From: Pseudomonadota bacterium
GTDB lineage: Bacteria; Pseudomonadota; Gammaproteobacteria; Burkholderiales; Thiobacillaceae
Direction of reading: 5' to 3'
DNA: 64,000 nt
Assembly (NCBI GenBank): GCA_021826065.1
Contig: JAKADY010000005.1
Span: 37,312-101,311 of the forward strand
Shown: piece by piece, positions 58,485 to 64,000 of the stretch
Numbering within the stretch: the first letter of the stretch is position 1
Layout: the number at the start of each line of letters is the position of its first letter
Notes under the pieces: model-generated
Told to the model about the DNA's origin: nothing
The model's database searches: none
What the model saw: only the letters and a program-made list of their open reading frames with translations
Translations under genes and position numbers: made by a program

Positions 58485-59936
58485 ATGCTGATCTTCGACC
58501 TCTCCCGCCCCGGCCGCCGGGCGCAGGCGCAGTCGCCGCGTGCCGCCCCGCCAGCAGACGACCTGCCGGCCGAACTCTTGCGCGCCGCGCCACCGCCCCT
58601 GCCTGAGGTCTCCGAGCTGGATGCGGTGCGCCACTACACCCGGCTGTCGCAGCGCAACTTCTCGATCGACACCCACTTCTATCCGCTCGGCTCCTGCACC
58701 ATGAAGTACAACCCGCGCGCCTGCAACGCGACGGCCCTGCTGCCGCAGTTCCTGGCGCGTCACCCGCTGGCCGACGCCGAGACCGGGCAGGGCTTCCTCG
58801 CCTGCCTGTACGAGCTGCAGGAGATGTTGAAGGCGGTGACCGGCATGGCCGGGGTGTCGCTCGCCCCCATGGCCGGCGCCCAGGGCGAATTCGCCGGGGT
58901 GGCGATGATCCGCGCCTACCACCGCGCCCGCGGCGACACCGCCCGGCGCGAGATCATCGTCCCCGACGCCGCGCATGGCACCAACCCGGCCACCGCCATC
59001 ATGTGCGGCTACCAGGTGCGCGAGATCCCCACCGACCGGCAGGGCAACGTCGATCTCGACGCCCTGCGCGCCGCCGTGGGGCCGCAGACCGCCGGGCTCA
59101 TGCTCACCAACCCCTCCACCCTGGGCGTGTTCGAGCAGACCATCGTCGAGATCCAGCGCATCGTGCACGAGGCCGGCGGGCTCACCTATTACGACGGCGC
59201 CAACCTCAACGCCATCCTGGGCCGCGTGCGGCCGGGCGACATGGGCTTCGACGTCATCCACATGAACCTGCACAAGACCTTCTCCACCCCGCACGGTGGC
59301 GGTGGCCCGGGGGCGGGGCCGGTGGGCGTGAGCGAGCGCCTGCTGCCCTTCCTGCCCATCCCCCTGGTGGTGGAGGAACGCGGTTTCTATCGCTTCGCCG
59401 AGGAGGCGGAGCGGCCGCAGTCCATCGGCCGGCTCTCCGCCTTCGGCGGCAACATGGGCGTGCTGCTGCGCGCCTGGGTCTATGCGCGCATGCTCGGGCG
59501 CGCCGGCATGCAGCGGGTGGCCGACTTCGCCACGCTCAACGCCAACTACCTGGCCGCCGAGCTCGCCCGCGCCGGCTTCGAGCTCGCCTTCCCCGAGCGG
59601 CGGGCGAGCCACGAGTTCATCGTCACCCTGAAGCGGCTCAAGGACACCACCGGCGTGACCGCCATGGACTTCGCCAAACGCCTGCTCGACTACGGCTTCC
59701 ACGCCCCGACCACCTACTTCCCCCTGCTGGTGCCCGAGTGCCTGCTGATCGAGCCGACCGAGACCGAATCCAAGGCCACCCTCGACGCCTTCGTCGCCGC
59801 CATGGTCCAGGTCAAGCAAGAGGCCGAGCGTGACCCGGCGCTGGTCAAATCCGCCCCGCACAAGCTGCCGGTGCGGCGGCTCGACGACGTGCGCGCCGCG
59901 CGTGAGCTCGACCTCGTCTGGAAGGGGCAGCCTTGA
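58485..59936 (+). CDS. gcvPB: Glycine dehydrogenase (decarboxylating) subunit 2
   Basis: 483 residues, the PLP-binding half of the split P protein. PLP lysine is K264 in [18 protein letters not shown]. Other motifs are [34 protein letters not shown] and [13 protein letters not shown]. The ATG at 58485 fits the family N-terminus [13 protein letters not shown]; it comes shortly after a REP-like pair. The 3' end overlaps a possible TTG start of dgkA. Confidence 0.96.
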   Translation: MLIFDLSRPGRRAQAQSPRAAPPADDLPAELLRAAPPPLPEVSELDAVRHYTRLSQRNFSIDTHFYPLGSCTMKYNPRACNATALLPQFLARHPLADAETGQGFLACLYELQEMLKAVTGMAGVSLAPMAGAQGEFAGVAMIRAYHRARGDTARREIIVPDAAHGTNPATAIMCGYQVREIPTDRQGNVDLDALRAAVGPQTAGLMLTNPSTLGVFEQTIVEIQRIVHEAGGLTYYDGANLNAILGRVRPGDMGFDVIHMNLHKTFSTPHGGGGPGAGPVGVSERLLPFLPIPLVVEERGFYRFAEEAERPQSIGRLSAFGGNMGVLLRAWVYARMLGRAGMQRVADFATLNANYLAAELARAGFELAFPERRASHEFIVTLKRLKDTTGVTAMDFAKRLLDYGFHAPTTYFPLLVPECLLIEPTETESKATLDAFVAAMVQVKQEAERDPALVKSAPHKLPVRRLDDVRAARELDLVWKGQP

Positions 59937-60022
59937 GCCGCGCCGACCCCACTCAGCCGCGCGCCCGCAGCCGGGTGCAGGCCGCACCCGGTCCCTATCC
60001 CCCTGCCACCAGGCCGCCCGAG

Positions 60023-60400
60023 ATGGAACACCAGGAGAGCCCGCACAAGGGTAAGACCGGGCTGACCCGCGTCTGGAACGCCTTCTTCTACTCCCTGGCC
60101 GGCCTCAAGGCCGCCTACCGCCACGAGGACGCCTTCCGCCAGGAGGTCTGGCTGGCGGTCATCCTCATCCCGCTCGCCCTCTATCTCAGCGACCAACCTA
60201 TCGAACGGGCGCTGATGATCGGCAGTGTGCTCTTGGTGCTGATCGTCGAACTGATCAACTCCGCCATCGAGGCCACCGTCGACCGCATCTCGCTCAAGGA
60301 CCACGTGCTCGCCAAGCGCGCCAAGGACATCGGCAGCGCCTCGGTGTTCGTCTCGCTGGTCAACGTGGTGGTGATCTGGGCCCTGATCCTGGCTGGCTGA
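60023..60400 (+). CDS. dgkA: Diacylglycerol kinase DgkA
   Basis: 125 residues from the ATG at 60023, close to the usual size. Small trimeric membrane kinase that recycles diacylglycerol to phosphatidate. Motifs are NAFFYSLAGLKAAYRHEDAFRQE, the catalytic-region VELINSAIEATVDR and KRAKDIGSASVF, with three membrane helices. A TTG at 59933, with AAGGGG six bases upstream and overlapping the gcvPB stop, would give 155 residues and cannot be excluded. Confidence 0.93.
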   Translation: MEHQESPHKGKTGLTRVWNAFFYSLAGLKAAYRHEDAFRQEVWLAVILIPLALYLSDQPIERALMIGSVLLVLIVELINSAIEATVDRISLKDHVLAKRAKDIGSASVFVSLVNVVVIWALILAG

Positions 60401-60538
60401 CCGGCGCTGGCCCGGGACCGGGCAGCGGCGAACGGTCGGTGGCGTACCATCCGCCATGAACGGCCCGCCACCTCAGACGAACGACTGTCGGGTTTTTTTA
60501 CACTCCGACTCGAGCCGCCGGAGTGCGAACCATTATCT

Positions 60539-60550
60539 TATTGATCAATA
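60539..60550. promoter_or_regulatory. 12-bp palindrome upstream of the sigma-54 promoter
   Basis: TATTGATCAATA is perfectly self-complementary and AT-rich, 25 bp upstream of the -24/-12 element. It lies in the 604-bp spacer 60401-61004. It is a candidate activator or IHF-type site; the identity is not known. Confidence 0.4.
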
Positions 60551-60574
60551 GAGGAAAATCTCTCCAGGCCAAAA

Positions 60575-60592
60575 TTGGCGTATTTCTTGCTT
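60575..60592 (+). promoter_or_regulatory. Sigma-54-type (-24/-12) promoter
   Basis: TTGGCGTATTTCTTGCTT keeps the GG and GC doublets at the correct 10-base spacing, and TGGC and TTGC are separated by the exact 7 bases of the RpoN consensus. Start of transcription would be about 60603, giving a leader of about 400 bases to the S8 peptidase. Confidence 0.65.
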
Positions 60593-60728
60593 CAGACGAT
60601 CGGCACATCGATCGCCGCCCCGTTCCCGCTTCACAGCCGAAGCGGATAGCGCCGCAGGCGTGGGCGGGCCGCATCTCGCCCAACCGCGCTGGCAACTGAG
60701 GGGGTGAACATGTGTCAGGGGCCGCCCG

Positions 60729-60748
60729 GCTAGTACGTAAATACTAGC
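60729..60748. promoter_or_regulatory. 7-bp-arm palindrome in the leader of the S8 peptidase gene
   Basis: GCTAGTA and TACTAGC flank a CGTAAA centre. It could be an operator for a dimeric regulator or an RNA hairpin if transcription starts at the sigma-54 site. It resembles LuxR/NarL-type operators only loosely. Confidence 0.45.
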
Positions 60749-60791
60749 TCCAGGGCCTCAAGAATCCAACCCGCTCTGCCGTAGTTGGGCT

Positions 60792-60810
60792 GTGTGCACA
60801 AGGTGCACAC
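60792..60810 (+). other. Hairpin immediately upstream of the c-di-GMP aptamer
   Basis: GTGTGCAC-AAG-GTGCACAC is a perfect 8-bp stem that abuts the aptamer's P1 strand. It could insulate or compete with P1 folding. Confidence 0.55.
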
Positions 60811-60915
60811 CCTGTAAACGGCAAACCCGTCGAAAGGCGGGGACGCAAAATCACCGGTCTAAAGGGCCCGGGCCTCGGAGGTCCGGCCCCATGACAGCGG
60901 GACTGCCAGGGAACA
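60806..60915 (+). ncRNA. Cyclic di-GMP-I riboswitch (GEMM-I)
   Basis: P1 pairs CCCTG (60810-60814) with CAGGG (60907-60911). The first hairpin has the canonical GAAA tetraloop (60832-60835), and the conserved GGCAAACC, GGGACGCAAA, CCGGTCTAAAG and GACAGCGGGACTGCC words follow in order. Downstream, CCTTGTC (60962-60968) pairs with GACAAGG (60990-60996), covering the AAGGAG ribosome site, which suggests control at translation. Direction of control is not known. Confidence 0.88.
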
Positions 60916-61004
60916 CTCTGACCGGGGTCATTAGCGCCTCGGTCGCAGCGTGCTGCCAGTGCCTTGTCGTGTCTAGGCCGGATTTGACAGACAAGGAGTT
61001 CACG

Positions 61005-62801
61005 ATGAAACACGCACGCCCCCTCCGGACCCCCGGCCCTGCCCAGCCTGGGATACAGGTCAACCCCATAAAGCGCCTCAGCCCCATCGCCGCCGGCCTG
61101 CTCGTCGCTGCCGGGCTGGGGTTCACCCCGCCGTCCACGCAGGCCGCCGAGCCGTCCGCCTGGGTGCCGGGCCGCCTGCTGGTGCAGCCGCGCCCCGGCC
61201 TGCCCGAGGCCGAGCTCGACAAGATCCTCAAGCCGCACGGCGGCAAGCGGGTGGGCAAGATCGAGGGGATCGGCGTGCACATCGTCGAGCTGCCGGCCAA
61301 GGCCTCGGAGAAGGCCATCGCCGCCCTGCTCTCCAAGAACAAGCACTTCAAGTTCGCCGAGCTCGACGCCGTCGTCGCCCCGGCCGGCACCGCCAACGAC
61401 CCCTACTTCCCCAACGCCTGGCACCTGTCCAAGATCGGGGCACCGACGGCCTGGGACGCCAGCCAGGGTGATGGCGTGATCGTGGCCATCCTCGACACGG
61501 GGGTGAACGGCAACCACGAGGACCTGGTGGGGCGCATGGTGCCCGGCTGGAACTTCTACGACAACAACGCCGACACCAGCGACGTGCATGGGCATGGCAC
61601 GGCCGTCGCCGGCGCTGCCGTGGCCAACACCAACAACGGCAAGGGTGTGGCCGCCATCGCCGGCAATGCCTACATCATGCCGGTTCGGATCGCCGATGCG
61701 AACGCCCAGGCCACTGGTAGCGCCATAGCGCAGGGTCTGGTCTGGGCCGCCGACCGTGGGGCGAAGGTGGCCAACATCAGCTACCACGGCATCCCCGGCA
61801 ACCTGACCGTGCAGAATGCCGCCCAGTACATGAAGAACAAGGGCGGTCTGGTGGTGGTGGCGGCCGGCAACACCAGTGCCGAGATCGTCTCGCCGGCCGA
61901 CGACTCCATGATCTTCGTCTCCGCCACCGATGGCAACGACGTCAAGACGAGCTGGTCGAGCTGGGGCAACTATGTCGATGTCGCCGCACCCGGGGTCAAT
62001 ATCTACACCACCGATCGCGGGGGCGGCTACCGTACAGCCTCAGGCACCTCGCTCGCCAGTCCGGTCGTGGCGGGTGTCGTCGGCCTGATGTGGGCGGCCA
62101 ACCCCCGCCTCGGGCCGAGCGACATCGAGCGGGTGCTGTTCGGCACGGCCAGGGATCTGGGCAAGGCCGGCTTCGACAGCTACTACGGCCACGGCCGGGT
62201 GGACGCCGCAGCGGCGGTGCAGGCGGCGCTGACCGCCGAGGCGCGCGACGTCACTGCGCCGACGGTGTCCGTCACCTCGCCCAATAACGGCAGCACCGTC
62301 AAGGGCCTGGTGGCGGTGGACGTGGCCGCCAGCGACAACGTGGGCGTGACCCGCGTCGACCTGGTGGTCAACGGTAAGCCCTACGCCAGCGACCTGAGCG
62401 CCCCCTTCGGCTTCAGCTGGGACAGCACCCAGGTCGCCGACGGCAACGCCACCCTGGTGGCCTATGCCTACGACGCCGCCGGTAACAGCGCCTCGCACAG
62501 CGTCAGCGTCAAGGTCGCCAACACCCCGGACACGATCGCGCCTACCGCCAGCATCACCAGCCCCGCCAACGGCGCCACGGTGAGCGGCACGGTCACGGTG
62601 CGCGCCAGCGCCAGCGACAACGTGGGCGTGACCGGCATGACCCTGTTCATCAACGGCAAACAGGTTGCCACCAGCACTAGCGGCAGCCTCAGCTACAGCT
62701 GGAACACCCGCAAGCTCGCCGCCGGCAGCTATACCCTGAAGGTGGAGGCACGCGACGCCGCCGGCAATGTCGGCAGCCACAGCATCAGCGTAAGGCGTTA
62801 A
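61005..62801 (+). CDS. Secreted S8 (subtilisin-like) serine protease with two Ig-like C-terminal domains
   Basis: 598 residues from the ATG at 61005 (AAGGAGTTCACG before it). An N-terminal signal sequence (IAAGLLVAAGLGFTPPSTQAA, with a long basic n-region) precedes a pro-region (about 46-130). The protease domain has the catalytic triad Asp164 (AILDTGVNG), His197 (GHGT) and Ser349 (SGTSLASPVVAGV), with oxyanion Asn289 (AAGNTS). Two bacterial Ig-like domains follow (TAPTVSVTSPNNGSTV and APTASITSPANGATV). Expression appears linked to c-di-GMP and RpoN. Its target could be a surface adhesin or matrix protein; that is only a hypothesis. Confidence 0.93.
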   Translation: MKHARPLRTPGPAQPGIQVNPIKRLSPIAAGLLVAAGLGFTPPSTQAAEPSAWVPGRLLVQPRPGLPEAELDKILKPHGGKRVGKIEGIGVHIVELPAKASEKAIAALLSKNKHFKFAELDAVVAPAGTANDPYFPNAWHLSKIGAPTAWDASQGDGVIVAILDTGVNGNHEDLVGRMVPGWNFYDNNADTSDVHGHGTAVAGAAVANTNNGKGVAAIAGNAYIMPVRIADANAQATGSAIAQGLVWAADRGAKVANISYHGIPGNLTVQNAAQYMKNKGGLVVVAAGNTSAEIVSPADDSMIFVSATDGNDVKTSWSSWGNYVDVAAPGVNIYTTDRGGGYRTASGTSLASPVVAGVVGLMWAANPRLGPSDIERVLFGTARDLGKAGFDSYYGHGRVDAAAAVQAALTAEARDVTAPTVSVTSPNNGSTVKGLVAVDVAASDNVGVTRVDLVVNGKPYASDLSAPFGFSWDSTQVADGNATLVAYAYDAAGNSASHSVSVKVANTPDTIAPTASITSPANGATVSGTVTVRASASDNVGVTGMTLFINGKQVATSTSGSLSYSWNTRKLAAGSYTLKVEARDAAGNVGSHSISVRR

Positions 62802-62811
62802 TCCGTCAACG

Positions 62812-62838
62812 CCGGCCCATGGCCCCGCCATGGGCCGG
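62812..62838 (+). terminator. Strong hairpin terminator after the S8 peptidase gene
   Basis: CCGGCCCATGG (62812-62822) and CCATGGGCCGG (62828-62838) make an 11-bp stem with a 5-base loop, 11 bp after the stop. The following TAATCTCT is a poor T-run, so termination may be partial or bidirectional. Confidence 0.7.
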
Positions 62839-62870
62839 TAATCTCTCAGTCCCCGCCAGTCTATCCTCCG

Positions 62871-63307
62871 GCGTAGGTCGGCAACCCCTTGCCGACATCC
62901 CGCGACCAGACCGGATTCTGCCCGAAGGTCAATCAGCCCCACGACTACGGCGTCCGCACCCCGTGGCGTAGGTCGGCAATCCCTTACCGACACCCATCCA
63001 AGCATCGCTATGCGTAGGTCGGCAATCCCTTGCCGACACCAGGCCTACCGCACGCACGAACATCAATCGGACCCACCACCGGCGGCATGGGTATGCCGCC
63101 CTACGGCGTTTGCATCCCGTGGCGTCGGTCGGCAATCCCTTGCCGACACCCACCCGTGCACCGCCGTGCGTAGGTTGGCAATCCCTAGCCGACACCTGGC
63201 ATAACTCGCGCGCACGAACATCAATCGGAACCACGACCGGCGGCATGGGCATGCCGCCCTACGGCGTCCGCACCCCAAAGCGTAGGTCGGCAATCCCTTG
63301 CCGACGC
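62871..63307. repeat. REP array (six copies) upstream of the RAYT gene
   Basis: Six copies of a GTAGGTCGGCAATCCCTTGC-type unit start near 62871, 62966, 63012, 63122, 63168 and 63280. Each core is the hairpin GTCGGCAA-TCCC-TTGCCGAC. The pairs at 62966/63012 and 63122/63168 are 46 bp apart, and the pattern repeats with a period of about 156-158 bp including the intervening sequence. This fills the 514-bp spacer 62802-63315. Confidence 0.92.
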
Positions 63308-63315
63308 TCCGAACG

Positions 63316-63813
63316 TCACTCCAAATCCATCCCCCGCACCCCCTCGGGCTCGGCCCTACCCCAATCGGAGGCGTAAACGCCGCGCTGCCGCCAGGCCGCA
63401 AACGAGGAATGGGCATAATCGCCCGCCTCATCGACCAGCCCGTGCCGCACCGGGTTGTAGTGGATGTAGTCCAGGTGCCGCCGGAAGTCGTCCGCATCGC
63501 GGATCAGATGGTCATAGAAGCGGTCCTGCCAGAGCGGGCCGCGCACGCCCCGCGCCTTCAGCCGCCAGCTCACCTCGCGTTTCACCGCCGCGACGATGCG
63601 CGAGAGGTCGGTGGGCTCCGCCGGCGCGAACAGCCAGTGCAGGTGGTCGGGTAGCAGCACGTGCGCCAGGTGGCGGTAGGGCCGGTGCGCCTTCACCCGG
63701 CGCATGGCGGCCAGGACCGTGTCCGCCTCGGCGAGCAGCCAAGGGCGCCGGTCGTGCGTGACGATCGTCACGAAAACCGGCACGGGCAGATAGTGGCGGC
63801 GGTAGTTGGGCAT
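63316..63813 (-). CDS. REP-associated tyrosine transposase (RAYT)
   Basis: 165 residues. IS200/IS605-like Y1 transposase domain. The HUH motif appears as HVLLPDHLHWLF, and the catalytic Tyr candidate lies in DYIHYNPVRHGLV. Other family words are FVTIVTHDRRPWL, IVAAVKREVSWRLKARG and LWQDRFYDHLIRD. The ATG at 63813 fits the family start MPNYRRHYLP. It is flanked by REP copies on both sides, as in known RAYT systems. Confidence 0.93.
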   Translation of the reverse strand: MPNYRRHYLPVPVFVTIVTHDRRPWLLAEADTVLAAMRRVKAHRPYRHLAHVLLPDHLHWLFAPAEPTDLSRIVAAVKREVSWRLKARGVRGPLWQDRFYDHLIRDADDFRRHLDYIHYNPVRHGLVDEAGDYAHSSFAAWRQRGVYASDWGRAEPEGVRGMDLE

Positions 63814-63820
63814 CTCACAC

Positions 63821-63848
63821 GGTAAGTCGGCAATCCTCCACCGACACC
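63821..63848. repeat. REP copy on the other side of the RAYT gene
   Basis: GGTAAGTCGGCAATCCTCCACCGACACC: same core as the array but with arm changes. It lies 8 bp upstream of the RAYT start, so the transposase is flanked on both sides. Confidence 0.8.
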
Positions 63849-63976
63849 AAGCATATCTCGCGAACGTGCAGACGATTGAGTCCGTAAACTGCTGTAAATC
63901 GGGTGTGGAGGTAGCCACCGCTTCGAATCGGTAAATTGACGGTGTCGAATCGTTGATCAACGGATAGGAGGAAGCG

Positions 63977-64000
63977 ATGGCTGGGATTGATGTTAGCGTA
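63977..64000 (+). CDS. Start of a gene cut off by the right edge, possibly IS110-family transposase
   Basis: The ATG at 63977 is preceded by the strong ribosome site ATAGGAGGAAGCG. Only eight codons are in the window, reading MAGIDVSV. A GIDVS segment at the extreme N-terminus is typical of IS110/IS1111-type DEDD recombinases, where the Asp is catalytic. With so few residues this is suggestive only; any RuvC-like or unrelated protein could start this way. Confidence 0.5.

Noticed and set aside
57201..59987. Long minus-strand open frame over gcvPA-tpx-gcvPB
   Set aside because: Antisense shadow caused by high GC in the third codon position; the plus-strand genes have clear catalytic motifs.
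60463..60499. Rho-independent terminator after dgkA
   Set aside because: There is a T7 run at 60493-60499, but the preceding sequence forms only a weak, interrupted stem.
60721..60805. Second c-di-GMP aptamer upstream of the first
   Set aside because: There are hairpins but none of the conserved GEMM words (GCAAACC, GACGCAAA) occurs here.
62871..63307. CRISPR-like array
   Set aside because: The repeated units are palindromic REP hairpins with unequal spacing (46 and about 110 bp), the intervening sequences are themselves repeated, and a RAYT gene is adjacent; no cas genes are present.

Overview
The window reads as a GC-rich, gene-dense chromosomal segment of a Gram-negative proteobacterium. 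It carries lipoproteins, MreBCD/RodA elongation genes, type IV pilus chemosensory genes and a full [NiFe]-hydrogenase maturation set with the aerobic CO-ligand enzyme HypX. A DsrS-like protein, otherwise seen with sulfur-oxidation (dsr) genes, points to a chemolithotrophic sulfur and/or hydrogen oxidizer of the Beta- or Gammaproteobacteria. A Thiobacillus-like lineage is my leaning, by inference only; the sequence does not fix the taxon.

Layout. 1-3.1 kb: ampG (cut by the left edge), xth, pyrE and a DUF4124 protein. 3.1-9.0 kb: a minus-strand signalling operon with a PhnD-like periplasmic binding protein, a four-PAS histidine kinase, a response regulator and a REC-GGDEF-EAL protein (c-di-GMP turnover). 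9.1-12.4 kb: gatCAB. 12.6-20.7 kb: the cell-shape operon mreBCD-mrdA-rodA-rlpA-dacA. 20.7-29.6 kb: the Pil-Chp chemosensory operon pilGHIJ-chpA/pilL. 29.7-33.9 kb: rubredoxin, then thiD-thiE-hemL-dsrS. 33.9-38.5 kb: two secreted proteins sharing an NPYL(Q) motif (one a DUF302 protein) and an ABC exporter pair. 38.5-44.7 kb: tRNA-Glu, tRNA-Ala, then truB, rbfA, infB, nusA and rimP, with an attenuator-like hairpin before rimP.

44.8-54.6 kb: a hydrogenase maturation operon hupK-like, hypA, B, F, C, D, E and hypX, with a MntA/HepT toxin-antitoxin pair embedded between hypD and hypE. No hydrogenase structural genes are in the window. 54.6-60.4 kb: the glycine cleavage operon behind a tandem glycine riboswitch (gcvT, gcvH, gcvPA, tpx, gcvPB), then dgkA.

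60.4-62.8 kb: a 600-bp leader with a good sigma-54 promoter match, palindromes, a c-di-GMP-I riboswitch and a hairpin that would mask the ribosome binding site, all preceding a secreted subtilisin-like protease. This is the most interesting regulatory unit here. The region can both make or degrade c-di-GMP (3.1-4.8 kb) and respond to it. 62.8-64 kb: a REP array with its RAYT transposase, then the first codons of what may be an IS110-type recombinase.

A second theme is short GC-rich palindromic repeats of several families. Some lie between genes and several lie in frame inside genes (gatB, rlpA and hypF twice), where they add low-complexity peptide segments.
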